Shown here in pieces: positions 35,701-50,700 of a DNA stretch of 64,000 nt. Source of the DNA: Bugulina stolonifera. Taxonomy: Eukaryota; Bryozoa; Gymnolaemata; Cheilostomatida; Bugulidae. Position 1 is the stretch's first letter, and each line of letters begins with the position of its first letter. The position numbers and the translations under genes are program-made. The stretch is taken from positions 2,170,001 to 2,234,000 of the forward strand of contig OW285190.1 of the NCBI GenBank assembly GCA_935421135.1, read 5' to 3'. The notes beneath the pieces are model-generated. The model did no database searches and had not been told where the DNA came from. It was given only the letters and a program-made list of their open reading frames with translations.

Positions 35701-38700
35701 ATCTCTATTTAGATGCTTGATGGTAAAAATAGAGAGAGACAGTAAAGTTTTCTACTGATCACATGACATCACCAGGAAGAGGTAGCTAGCAGTCAATGAT
35801 GTCACAAACATTTCCTAAAGATAAGTTCAAGATAGACAAGAGATTAATGGCCCAGGGTCTATGGGAAAGTGGGAACTCAGTGAAAAGGAGATGATTTCAG
35901 CTCCGGTGTTTATGGACGACATCAGTGTGAACCCATTTGTAAGCTGAAACCCTCAGTAGATCCAACTCAATCCCCTGGTGATGACAGTCATTGCTGTTAA
36001 GCCCTCAGTAGATCCAACTCAGTCCCCGGGTGATGACAGCCATTGCTGTTGAACCCGGAAACAAACAGCCAATGTTGAGTCAAATCTTATGTAGGTAATA
36101 ATATATGCAGTAATTTCATTTTGACATCGACTGAATTTCACTGATCAGAAAAATGTCCAGTTCTATATTCTCAGGTATCAACGTTGTCTATCCAAACGTT
36201 TTTGAAAGCATTAATTCATTCCGTTTCCCTTTTTATCGGTGACACGCGGTTTTAAGGCAAAGAGGGACGGTTTGTGGTTGAATCTTGCCTGCTTAAATAC
36301 AACAACAATTACCTCATGTAACACCAACCACAAAAAATTACCAAAATAATCTATACTTAAATGGCAATAGGATGTTTAAGCCTTGTTACGAGGGTCAGAA
36401 ACAAAAAATGGCAGATTAATTGGTCGTATGGCAGTTTATGAACAGGGTTTGGTAGAGAAAGGCCTGATCCAAATGTCCTCTGCTGAAGATCAAATATCTC
36501 TGTTAACCACAGTCCTTCCAATGATCCAACTGAACAGATTTGTAAAGCCATAAATCTACATGGTATGTATGATTGGGGTTGTTCCCTTGTAACAAGTGCT
36601 AGTATGATCTGACCCTTAGTCCCCCATCTTCACCAAAAGCATCAGCTGCTACTATGAATTAAATCTACTAGCAGGTTATATTATATGTAAATGAGTTTAT
36701 TTGTTGATTTCTGTGCTTTAGTATTCAACTATTTATGCCTCAAGTTGGTAGTTACTAGGCCTACCATTGAGTCCATACTCTAGACTTCAGACTAGCCTAC
36801 ATGATGGGCACCTCATTACATCAAGTAAAAGTTTTGTCCAGCCAGATGTGGGGGACTAATCTGTGTAGCTCATTAGTAGCAAAAAATGGTGGATGTGGCA
36901 ACAATCTGCCATGTAGGTCAGGTTCCGAGCCTCAACTCTTGTGATATTCTATTAGGTGTCTTTAACGCCCTCCTTGGGAAAATGTGACGCAACACCTACT
37001 CTAATAGAATACAAGTGTCACAAACCGAATAACCCGAGGATATAAAAAATATAGCGTAATAAAGGGCGTCGATCACGTCTTTCTGGCGGCAAGTATGTCT
37101 TTCAGGCACCTAGACAGTTCAATCACCCCAGTATTTAGATTGGTGGTCTTATTAAATATAAGACAGTGTATCACTATTCTCCCAGTCCCATACCCGGGAC
37201 ATTCCATCGATACCACCGCTTATATACAAGAAATCGTCATGTTTACATACAATACACAACAGCAACTATGTACATGTAGGTCTACATTCACATCAATTAG
37301 TAATTTCAACATGAATGGATCAGATAATGTTATACTACACATACACATTGTTATACTACACATACACATTGTTTTGGGAGAGCTACACAACATGAACATG
37401 TACAGGTTTATGCACATGTACATGAACATATGCATATTCAAGCATACCTCACATGGTTTCTTCTTATTCATATGTCTATGTAGATGAGAGAGTTTAATAA
37501 AGCTCTTGGAGCACCTGAAATAGAAAGCAAAGTGCATCACATTACTAGGTAACTGTCGGCCATTACTGAAGCATACAAAAGTACAGCATGGGTTTGGAAA
37601 GATGACCTGACTATTGGACTAAAGACAGTGTTTGATTACTTACTGATTACCCAACATTGTTTTAAACAAATAATAATAATATATGATGACATGATTACAG
37701 GGTCAGTGGGAATGCCAGGTCACTGGGAGTGAAACTGGGCCAAAATAAGCTGTGCATAGCTCTCAGCTACTCTACCCTCATTACATGCATACCACCCATA
37801 CCAGTTCACAACTAGTTTGTCCTTTTACCTTGAGTTTCAAAGAGTTTATTTAGCCTACACACACAGGGGTAAAACAATTATGGTCTTAATCATGTAGTAA
37901 TAGCGTGATCAGATGACCCGCTGACTCTTGGCCCAAACCCCACCCCACTAGCCAGCTGGAAGCAACAGCAGCAGTGTATTGGCAGCATTTCTTTAAGCAA
38001 CTAAGACATTGCATTCAAGGATATAGATAAAATATTTGGCACTAAGCATCATGTCAAAAATAAACATTGATAGAGAGGCTGAGAAGATGAGGTGATAAAA
38101 CCGAAGGTGAAGGTCATGACATTCCATCTACATACACGTCTTCAACAATAGTAAGTGTGTAAGTGCACATGTACTTAGGTATGTCTAATTAATTAGTGTA
38201 TATATTTATCTATTAGGAGAGCAAGTGGACTTGGTTCCAGATGAAAATACTGCAATGGATGATGTAGCACCACCTATTGGAGACTTTCAGAGGCATGGTA
38301 ACAAGGTGTATGAGCGGAGGGAGAAGAAAGTGGTAAAATATAAACGGAGGAGGCCAGTAGACTAAACTATAACTTAGGTAGAGAAGGTCAGCATGTTGTA
38401 TGTTCAAATCAAGATGGATGGTAAGCTTGAGAAAACTGAATGAATCGGATTTTTGGAACAAAAATGTTAATTTTTGTTGTTATTAGTTTGCTGGCTGATA
38501 TCATAAAACAATTAATGTTATTTGTTTAGTATGACAAGATAGAGGATGGGCAGTGGATGACTTCCTGGGAGCCCAGCAACTGCTGGTGTCTATGTATAAA
38601 TAATTCACTTTGATTCTAATAAAATGATTGCATATGTATGTAACTGAGGGGCACGTTTAGCCTTCCTATTGCCACATTCACAAGGATGTGGACAGGATGT

Positions 38701-41700
38701 GTAGACCATTGGGCATTGCCCAAACAACTTGGATAAAAATCAAAATGGCCTTGTTCTTGTGGTTTTCTTTAGCAGAAAAAACATTTTTGACACATTTTCT
38801 AGCAAATTCTATGGACAATCGGCTATGGGCCAATACATGTGGCAGGCACATGGTTCTAATCCACCACATCTCATCATAGAGACCTGACAAACAAATTACA
38901 CACTAGTAGAGAGTTGGCCAGCCTATCCCTAATTTTAGGGAGTTACAGAACCAAACAGCTGTAGGCTGGGCCACACTGTTTGCAAATGAAGAAGCCTCCA
39001 GTCTCTAGATATCTTCCCCATCTAGTAAAATGTATCATTATTTTTATGTTCACATCACTATTCAGGGTATTTGGGGCCATCAGTTTATATATTTATAATA
39101 TACTGTATGACTGTATGATAAAACAGATGAATCTACACTACTCACAATAATTTAATACTCAAGTTACCCCTGAACAGTGCTCCCCCTGTGCATTAGCTTA
39201 CCTTGGACATGAGTAAACTCTAGGCAGCACCAACGGTCTCCTAGAGTGGGTGCTAATATCACTAGCCACCACTGCTTGCTCTGGGGAGAACATTGATGAG
39301 CCACCACCCAGAGCAGTGATGGGAGAAGAGCTAGCACCAGGGGAGACGATTACTGACAAATTAGAGTCTTTTCTAGGACGACCTGAAATAATTATAAGAA
39401 TCACAGAAATAAAAGCATGGCAATACTATATACACTGGTAATCGCTTGGTGGCTGAATGTGTTGTTATACTGGATTAGCCAATATTCTTAAAACACAAAA
39501 GTAATACTAATATTGATGGGCCAACCCAGATAAGTAGCAAAAAATGCCCCAGCAAGATTACAGGACTAAATTGTGGATTACACACTCTACCATCCCTCCG
39601 GGATGGGGGCCTAGTTTAGTTAGCTTTACAAATTGATGTATGGCATAGAGGGAATATCTCCACAGATAAGACCCGAGGGCACAGGAACAGTACGATACTA
39701 AATACGGCGGGACAGGGGTCTCGCATACTTTCTGCATGCAGAGCTCCAAAAATAGTCCTCCCTCAGGTAATAAACATAAAAAGTCCAGAAAGTCGAAGAA
39801 AGGCTGTCTGGATGAAGGATTCCCATAGTACCGATCACGGCAATCTCCACAGCTTATAAGGAATCACCACAGACTTAGATTAGGTAATACGATTGAATAA
39901 TAATACATGACATTGTACATGGACAGCAATACCTCTGGGTCGTTTGTAGAGGGCGCTTTCAATACCCTCTTTATCATCAGCACTAGGAGAGGCGGGCACC
40001 AGAGAGTCGGAGTAACTTGTTGTGGGGGAAGACTTCTCTAGCTTCACAAGAGGCTGCGGCGAGTCCTGTTTCCGTGAGCGAACTAAACACAAGATAACTA
40101 CGCTAGTCTATTCTACACTATTTCATAACAGTCAGGTGTGAAAACTGGCCGGTAGAATATAAATGGAACAACAGATTATAACAGTTTGGAGTCTTCACTT
40201 ACATTGAATGAGTCAGTCAATTTCATATTTTTTGCAGATATTCTAAATACAATGTTTGTATCCCCACCCCATGTCACGTAAACAAACCATATCCTTAGGC
40301 CTATACACACATGCATACCATATAATGCATATACAATAATATATACGTAATAGAAATTCCACCTCACAATATAATATTCATCACGATAGCAGCTACCATA
40401 TTCAGTGCCTAGGAGAGAATAACGTATTTTATGAAGAAGTCTTGTTGGCACTCCAGAACCAGAATATCATATTTTAAGATCAAAGGTGCCTTGCAATTTC
40501 CTCTAGTTCTCTTCTATTTTAAAATAAAAAAATCCTTAAATCCTGACCCAAACATAAATATTCCTTCATGAAGAAGAGCCAATGTTAACAGACCATTTGA
40601 GTAAAACAAATAGGGTCTAATAAAACTACGTCCCTCCAGCTCGCGCTGGCACCTACCTAGCCACCGCAGTCACAGACAGAAAGAGTATATAATACTCGAC
40701 GCAATCGGATTTTTGGCTCAAGCCTAGTTGACGGGAAGATTAGATAAAAGTCACCTTGATGATGCGAGAGGGAGATAAGCGGGTGTCTCCAGGGCAAGGG
40801 GTGGAAGGGCATGTCTGGGTATTAGTTTAGCAAAAACGTCAAATATTTGTCGAGGCAAATGTTAGAATGTATATCAGACATAACATTAATTGGACCCCTA
40901 GATTCTCCCTAAATCATGTCAGATGCCATTATCATTTTTAAGTTATTTTTTATTAATCTATTATAAAAAAACTATTAACTCTAAATTTAAAGCCTTGTTA
41001 ATTAAAACCCAAGATTGCCCTGGAGTTGGGATATAAAAACTATTCTTGTTATGGGGTAAACCAGCACTTGTAAAGTACCAATGCCAAAATACTGATGGAG
41101 GGCCCAGATTTTCAACCATCAAATTAAACCATGAGCTTAAATTACCAGATAGTAAGATGATTAAACTGGTACGCTATATCATGTACAAAACATGTAAGCT
41201 ACATAAGATGTAAAAGGATAAAACAGAATATAGGCCTATTTGAAATAATAACACAGTTTAACCCAAAAACCTGGAGTTTCGAGAAATGCGAACTGGTAGA
41301 AAGCAATCTTTAGCAGAATTTCAAAACAATCTAAAACTTATATCCAGGCATGCGATTTCTGAGAACCGATTGTACGTCTAAGCCGAAAATGAAAGAAGAC
41401 GTTTATTGTAGACCAGCCCAGCTTTCCTTTCTCCGTAAGCCATGCTTGCATATTAAGAGGGAATAAATGTATTCAATTTCTGAGAAAAATGGAATTTATT
41501 ACTTTAGGCTAGACAGCGCGAACAGGTAGGCAGACATATTAAACAGGTTTGCATTTAGTCTTTTTAGTAGGCAATCTAGTTGTTTGGCCGTTGGACTCAA
41601 GCCTGCCACCTCTAAGGGACAATAGCTGGTTCCTGTGGCCATTTTGTCACATATGATGGATGACTGATATTAATTATAATTATTTATAAAAATAAAATAA

Positions 41701-44700
41701 TGGTTATTAGTTACCTGTTCTACTGAACAACAAGCATATTCAGTGAGTCACTAATGAGAGAACTCAAAAACTTTTTATATTCACCAATTTTATTTTGATT
41801 AATTACAATTTGCTGAAGGATTGGCAACATGCCAAATCTGTACAGGTTTAATTTAATAAAAAAATTAGAGTAAGGGAGATTCACACAAACTTTAACGATC
41901 ATGAGTAAGGTGACACTAAAGGATATCCATCATATCCCAGTAGAAAGCGGTACCTACCTAATACGCATCCAAATACACTCGTTGATCTAGGTGAGATACA
42001 AAACACTGCCGGTTATTTATACGCCGTCATGATATTTTCTTCCCAATACGAGGGGTGAGAATCACTTGATGTCTCATAATTTAGGGTCACCTTAAATATC
42101 TTTTCAAAGCTGACTAGTTTGCTAGTAGTCGTAGTAGTAGGACACACACCAACAAATAGGCCTACAGACAATTCTGTTCTTTTCCCAATGGGTAAAAGTC
42201 CGAAAGTATGTGACCTACACCAAGTAAAAGTAGAGTATCCCATGTGACAGTTTATTGAATAAAAAACCCTAACTATTCACTTGAAAGCGTTGAAACATTA
42301 CCTCTTTCTCGTTTCCTGTTTCGTGGCATTATGGGATAGAGACTACGTTTTATAGGAACAGAGAAAGTAGAGGTGCTTGCACTGGATGGAGCAGACCTGG
42401 ATGTGGTAGACATATCTGCAAACAGAAAAACACTTTAACACCATCTCTAATAACTTCTTTGTCAAAGCAAAAAATGACTTTGCTTCTTCGTTAACAATAT
42501 GCCACTTTATATTGTCAGCTCATAACACAGAGGAAGTTGGTAATGCACAGATATCCCTTCAATCGTATAACTATTTATCAGCCAAACAGATTGGAGAAAG
42601 ACTAAGTCCGCATTCCCCCACCCCACCTGACGGCACTTACTCCACATACACCATATTGTTTGGAAACAGAGCATCATTTCCTTATTGGTGGGATGACAGC
42701 GGATTAACCCCTACCATAAAGGAATGACGCATTATTACGACAACGGACAACGCAGAGCCCAGTATAGCGTAATGTTGTGTCATGGGCATGTAGCGCGGCT
42801 TATGGCAGTTAATCCGGAGACTTTATAAATATTGGGTAAGGTGAGGGCCACTCCTGTCTAGAAAAGAGCATTAGATATTATGGTCTACAGATAATAGGCC
42901 ATTGTGTGTTGGTCCATGAGGAATACAATCGTGAACTTATATTTCACCAAGACAATATTTATTAGTGTCTATTATTGGAAAACCATTAACGGTATTGTCT
43001 AATGTAAGCCCAGAGGCGAGGGTGTAGATATACATACATATATTTTTTTTCTTGAACAGTGAAGGTGAAAGTCTATAACAACAGTACTGAAGGCCTTCAG
43101 CAACATTGAAATATTTAGAAGTAATTAAAGACGGAAGTCGGCGAGGATAGATGGCACCAGGCATAGTTGCTATAGCCATCACAAGGCCTAAATATGGGCC
43201 TTTAATCAATACGAATGCTACAAATTTCCACAATTTGGTTGCAATCTGAGGCAAGACTTGCAGAATCGTTTAGCAATAATTGTGGAATTACGTGACATGA
43301 TGAAACTGGCGACTTGATCAACTTTACTGGTATAAAACTACTGCACACAAAATACGATGTAAGCCTAGGCACATTTGTAATGTGGGTTATGCCTGTTTAG
43401 GGCTACCAATGAAAACTGAATTATCACAATTCAAAGAGTTTTTATTTGAATTTACACAATAAACCTAATTTAGATCGATTAGAAAGTTAGAAAAATTGGT
43501 AAACTTTGAGGTTACTTTGAACTAGGAAGAAGACGGAAGTTTCTAGGAATTTTTCTCCACAGCATACTATTGGTTGGCTAATCATGTTCTCATTTTAGAA
43601 CATAAATCATTCCTTGGAGATGTTATCAGTATCCATAATTAGTGAGCTAGGCTTGGACATGACTCTAATTATAGCTAGAGTTATTATTGCATAGAGCAAG
43701 ACAATTGGCCATTGGGTATTAGCTATAAAACAATAATAGGGAAAACCTTCAAGTTCAACTAAATTTTAGACGACTTCAAAAGTTTAAAGGTATAACCAGG
43801 AACATAGAAATCCGTCCATTGGTCAGTGATGACTAGTATTGGGTGGTGGCTATCAACTACATAGCCCTACAAACAGAAACAGTGTTGGCATTGGTTGTGA
43901 ACACTACCAATTGACACAATCACATGACTAGTTCACTAACAGTATGGTTTGTATACAATATACTTCAACTCAATAATAATCCTATGTCACCTTTGGGCTC
44001 GGGAACATCGTCCGATGAGGAGAGCCGGTACGGGCGGTGGAGGTCGGCCACTCCATCTTGAGATACCAAAGAAGGGCCAACAACCATATCCTGAGGCTGA
44101 GAAAAGTGTCTCACTCGGTAAGATGTTTTGCACCATTGTAGTTGTTTGTGCTCAAGCCATTGGTCCAGTCGCTTGAAGCTTTGCTTGCAAAAGCCGCAAA
44201 CATGGAGGTCACCCTCGTCTACAAGTACAAAGGTCAAATTGAATGAATAAAAGTTGGCGAGCAACAGAAATACACTGTGGAAGCATAGCCGGCGCTTCCA
44301 ACACCTATGTGATGATGAGGTGTTGTAAAGCCTTGGATTCAAACCCCAGTCATGGAGGGCTTTTTTACAGCAGTGATGAAAATGGGAAATATTGGGGGCC
44401 TATTAAAGAATTCTTTACAATAACAGCATTAACCAAACCAGCCTGTGTATTTACATGTACATGTACATTGTACATTGTACGCGTACATTCTAATGGAGTA
44501 TTTCCCTCATTAGAATATACTATAATTTGAAAGATTTAGCTAGGAGTTGTCTACCCGCATTAGAGGAAATATTCCCATCTTTCGATTGCAGCCAAGCTTG
44601 GCATACAAATAAAGATGTATTATTATCAGATTTTTGTAAACAACAGCCCATTATATATATACAACAAATTCCTTGGCATAGAACAGGGGAGATCTGGTTC

Positions 44701-47700
44701 CCATAGCGCATATATGCTAAGCAGTGAGCGCAAGGGGGAATATATTTAGAATAATTTTCAGCTGGCTATTGAGCCAATAGGCTCATCATTTCCTGTGTGC
44801 CTGCAGCCATTCCCAACACAAGGTTCAAATAATACATCATAGCAGGCTACACATAACACTTTCCTAATTATATAAATCCACAACATAATATATTGGGATT
44901 TCGGTAACTTTGTGGAGATTGGCGAATGGTTTATGACGGTTTCATACTTTGTTAGTATTGTACTGTGTCAGTCATACTGTTATGGTAGAATGTACTTAGG
45001 ATATTTCACAAGTAGCTGGGTGTGTGTTTAGGGTCTACATGTACGATGTTGGTCATGATGGGGTGTGTTAGGTACTACTGTACTTGTGGATAGCAGGTAG
45101 ATGTAGATGTAAATAGGTGCGTGATGTAGCTAACTATGTAACAACGAAACCTGCCAACTGTGTGTAGGCCTACAATACTGAGAAGGGGAGGCAGCCCTAG
45201 GCTCAGCCTGTATATCCACATATGCATGCTAAAACAAGTACATACTCTGACATTTAAATTAATGCTATTTTACTGTCTAGCACATTTATTGTATAGACTT
45301 ATGTAATCACGCATAAGATTGTAAATTATATTCATGCATGAGTTAGTAGAGCACATTCATTAGAGGCCCTTGCTCAAGTCTTTATTACAATGTATTATTG
45401 ATTTTGAGGCCATATATGAACCATGAGCCCAGAGGGATTGCATATCAGACAGCGAGTAGGATAAATGACCCGTAAAGTCCAACTATTACACTATTACGTA
45501 CAGTGCATCTTTATCACCACCTTTGTTTGTTTTAATTTAAGAAGCAAGGAGGAAGAAAAGCACCATCTAGGTGGATGAGTAATGGAGGTCTAGTAAGCAG
45601 ATGGGGCTTGAACTGGTTATAAACCCCTCAGGTAATATGCATGTGTACATAGCCTCGGGGCTAGACCTGTTAATTAAGACAGGGTGGGATAGGCAGGCCT
45701 ACTACCCAGTCTACTCAAGTGCTATCAAAGAAGCATTGCAATTTGTAAATAGATGTTAGATAATAAGTAATTTGCTGTGCAGTGCCCTGTTGCTACCACA
45801 TAGACCCTGAGAAGTGCCAGTCTCTCTAGAGTAACTAACCAACTACTAGTTGTAGCATATGGGCCCATGGACTTGCATTACAGCTTACTTGCACTCACTT
45901 GTTGTGGAATACATGTATGTAATACATGTATAATTATGTATAATGCTTTATAATGGGCCAACAAAGTTGCAAGCATGCTGGCTTATTTATAGTCACAAGT
46001 TGGCATGGTATGTGGGAGTGAGAGAGGACTAGAGATTGAAAGATAAGAGTGTAATAAATTATCAGTAAAATCAGGTCTAATTAAAAATGCACACCTCAGG
46101 GTCCAGGAAGTGCCAAGTATAAAATTAAAATGTTTAGTTCTGCATGTAAAAACATTGAGAATTGATGATGATTGAAAAGCTAATGGAAAACAAATAAAAC
46201 AAAAAAACATGGTTGATGGGCATGTGAACCATTTATACAACTGCAGTGGGCAAGGGACTTTCACACTGCCCACTGCCCACCAGTAAACAGTAAACTAGCA
46301 AACAATAACAAGACATTCCACCCAAAAACATGACTAATATTCAGACAAATGAAGGTAACGACAAAGCCCAATGGATCGCTACATCTAAGAAGCAGCAAAG
46401 GAAAAGAAGGGAAAAGGGTATAAAGAGATATGATGACCATGGGTCAAGGCTACCGAGTGGAAATAGGGCTAACAATAGAGGATATACAGTAGGTATTGTA
46501 TAATAGCTGCTAGCTATGAGAGGCAGCATTACAGTGCAGATGATTAGGGTATTGAACAAGAAATGGAAAGGCCCACAAAGCACTGTATAAAATACGCTGC
46601 ACTGCACTAACATAGAGGTCTAACTTTTAACTATTACGCAAGTTTATGCCAATAAATTCTGACATAAGCTAAAATAATGAGGTTTGCTGCCTATGCTGCC
46701 GCACAGCTAATAGGTTAGGTAATGATTGATAGTGCCCCTATCCCAGCTAGCTATCAAATGTAGATTAAGTACAAGTATTATAGAGTGCAGCTCCATGAAA
46801 AAATATGCAGGAGATGGAAGGTGAACAATGTCAACTGTTCCTCTTTGTATAAGCACTGGTTGAAATGAAATCTGAGATGATGATGTAAGATGACCTATCC
46901 CTATTCAATCCTTACTGTACAACGCTGATACCATCAGCAACGGCCTCCTACTAGACTCAACTTGGTAGAAAAAATAAAAAGATGAAGATGCAACGGGTTT
47001 TACCCGCTCTAACTTGAAGAAATTTTATCACACACAATAACTTTTCACAGCTAAAACGCATCTCACTACTAGGGGCACCTGCCGGTGGTCTAAACATCCG
47101 CTACTAGGGGCACCTGCCGGTGGTCTAAACATCCCTACTGGTTTTATCAACCAACCTAGTAGTTAAACAAGCCTGTTAAAAAGACTAGTTTCTTCAATAA
47201 AAAATGAAAATAATGCAAAAAACTGTTGCGCCATTAGTTGAAGATTTGCTGGCAGTGTTGGCATACTATGATATGCTGTGTATGAGCTGAGGGTTTGTTA
47301 CATGATGGAGTTAGTTGTTAGAGCTAAACTACTAGTACTGACGCACCAGGGTGTAGACCTAATGCTTTCAATAGTCTAGGTGAAGGTCACAGACCCCGCC
47401 GAAGTCTCAAGAGTTATCGGTCTACATTAGCTGAATGTAGTTTAGTTTAGATAAGGGTCACACTACTTGTACAAATAGTGCTAGTAATAATAATAATTTT
47501 ACACCTTAGTAGTAGCCATGTAGGCCCACTGATGAACAAAATAAAAATAAAATAAATCTTGAAACAAATTCTTCATCAACATCTAGTTACTATTTTACAG
47601 GCTAAAATGAATACTGCCTCATAAGGTAACTAGTAATATTCAGTTTGATGTAGGGCTGTTATAACTATACAGTTGAAACATAAAATCCACCCAAAGGGCT

Positions 47701-50700
47701 CCTTATTCCTGCAATGATTAGTCAGCCTCCTGCAAATGCTGACACACCCATCAACTCCTTACAAAACTACTTTTTAACTACACAATAAACTGAAATCTTA
47801 ATTCAATGATGCTGCTGATACTGCAGGGCACAGGAAGTACCCAGTATATATTTAGATTGAAGATAGATGGCTGACAATTCACCAAAAGGCTATGCTGACT
47901 TTCATGTCACTAAATGGGATCACCTTACAATAAGTTATTGAGTATTGTATAACCTTTGGCTGATTTTATAGATTGCTATGGGAACATCCTTTGATATGTG
48001 GGATGAAAGCAGGCCTATTACAATCAAGTCTTCTTTTGCAGTAGCTAATAACAGTTATGTAGAACATGTACCTCATGTATTCCTAGAAAATAATACAGCT
48101 ACACCCTTACTAGTTTAGCAGTGAACACTCAATACTTCTGTGGGGTAACAAGTAACTAACATCTCTTCAATAAGCCCCTTATATCACTAACATACTATCG
48201 GCCATGTCACAATTTATATAGGGTCATATAATGGGTCTGGCCATGCCAATATCATGTTCAAAAAGATCTGCTGGATGTAGAAGGTTATAGGTAATAACAA
48301 GATGCCTGTACATCTACTCGTAACGCAATGTTCAAGGAACATGCAAGATGCAGTATTATATGTAGGCATACAAGTAGCGGAGTTACATGGTTGGCCCAAT
48401 ATGATGGTGTAGTTGGTCGCTTATATTCCAAAAGGTAAACGTTGAATGATAAACACATGTTTGACATAGGAGACTGGAGGGATCTTTTCCCGCTGCAGAG
48501 GGGAGGCTGCCTCAACCCTTGATCTAGGGACTCGTGAGAGTGCTCATAACCCAATCGATGCTGACATTTAGAGAGACTAGATATCACCACCTGCATAGCT
48601 ACGGGTGATACAAACCCCAATAAGTGCGTGTTGGCCAGTCCCAGTGATTGGTAAACCCTCATTTTATTAGTCAAGTGACATTCCACGAGTGTAAAAAATG
48701 AAATGCTTTTGGTGCAAGTCGAGTACTATCAGCAGGAGTTGATAAGGGAACGCTGAACAAGGAAAAGGGGCACTGGTCTCCTACTATAGGAGATGGATAG
48801 ATTCTAGACCATTAGTTAGCCATTGCTTAGTGATATGCCATTTTCAGGAAGCCAGTCGGTGTGCCAATGGCAAATAAATTAGAATAATTATGATATAACT
48901 CCTATTTAGGCAATGGGAACTGGCCCCTGTCTTGTTTCTTAGTTGGTACACCTGCCATTGGGTAGGGTTGAGGACTAGTAAAACACCTGTAGCCAGTTTA
49001 TCACTGCTAACCAACCAGGTGGGGGCGTTGATTACCAGCTACCCAAATCTTTGTAGGCTCTCTTGAGAGAATCATTCAATGTGATCTATCTACCTCCTTC
49101 GGGTATACAGTAAAATGAGTTGGCTAGCAGGTTTCAACACAAAGTTCTTGACTAAGTAGGAGAACTAGATAGTCATATAAAAACCTAAGTCTTGCATATT
49201 GAGGCATATAATGATCGCTAAGGCACATTAAACAGTTCCTTTACTGTTGTCTTTAGTTTCCATAATCATGCAGCAAAGCAAAGAGTAGCCCTGCTTTACA
49301 TGGCTGTCCCCAAACTATGTGAAGCTTGCATGTAGGTTGACTGCCGGATTCAAATAGGTCAGTGTTAGTTAGCATATTATAGGCCTACATATATTTTAAA
49401 TTCATTATATATTTTGCTGCCAAAAATTAAAGGGTATGACTGCACAGCTATGTTTTCATTTTGAGGAAGGGCCCTGAGTGCACTCAAAATAATTATGTCC
49501 TAGTAGCTCTACAATTTGAGATCACAATGTAGTGAAAACCTACAGCTGCAACTTGGACATCCCTACTGAATAAAATCTTCAGTTTTTTATCAAGTGCCAA
49601 AAATCCAAACCCTCTCCTGAGACAAGAAATTAAAATCAGGACCTTCAAGGTGAGCCTAGGGTCACACCTGAAACGACCTTTGACATTGACTGACATCAGG
49701 AAATTGGTTGATATTGTAAGACAATAGAAAAAATGCACTATCAATACAGGGTCAAGATTTGAGGCTGCAGGTCCCTGTCAAACGCATATTGAAGATATCA
49801 CTGGAAGATATAAATTGTATTTCTAATAATAATTTTTATAGAATTATGTAGGCTAGTAGGTTCTACACAAAAAATTTCAACCATTCTATACTGATTAGGA
49901 CCAACTTTATTTGAAACATTTCCACTAAAAAGTTACAACTGGCTATAGCAATAAATGGTAAAAACCTATCAAACATCTACTGACTGTCAGCCCACTATTA
50001 ATCTCAATCCAATGTAGATCCAATGGCAAATTAATTGCAAACTACAAAAAATCATCAGTAAAGCCGATCAAATATCACTGGGACACTGGGATCATCCATT
50101 TGGATTTTATACAAGGTGAAACGACTCTGCCTTGACTGAGAGAAGGCAAGACACCATTTCCAGACATATTAGATCAGGGTTCAATGCACCAATTGAAAAT
50201 TACAGGAATTTACATAATCTTAGCTGCTAGCTATTTCAAGATAGTCAGTGTTTATAAAAATAATTATACTAAATACCAAAACGGTGACATACAAATATAG
50301 ATATGTGGCCTCGCTGTATGTTCAGTCCTAGTTGTCCAAGTTTGAGCAACCATGGAGGTAGGATATAGGTGAAGGGGTAAAATTATGCTAAATACTCCAC
50401 CAGCAGGTTGGGTGCAATGTGATTTAACCTGCATTCTTCTGCATAATTACACCATTTTCATATCAATGCCAATTTTACTAAACTGTATAGGGGGATATAT
50501 CCTAGACCCACTACATAGAGTAGTACAGCCTTTGTATTGATGGCACACACTTGTCAAGTTATGTAATTACCAGGGTCGATGAACATAATTTACATCATGG
50601 GTGGCCCACATGGGTTCAGATACTTTTACCAATATTATTTAGTATAGTCCTAGATGTATTTAATTCAGCGCAATATATGCAACATAACATAGTAAGCTTT

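Noticed and set aside
42512..42727. Plus-strand open frame of 71 codons
   Set aside because: The composition is plausible, but no splice sites, homology or polyadenylation signal support it.
43949..44176. Plus-strand frame over zinc-finger exon 2
   Set aside because: It is the antisense shadow of exon 2, whose finger and splice phases are clear on the minus strand. The same applies to frames over 26846-27079, 39250-39441 and 60253-60522.
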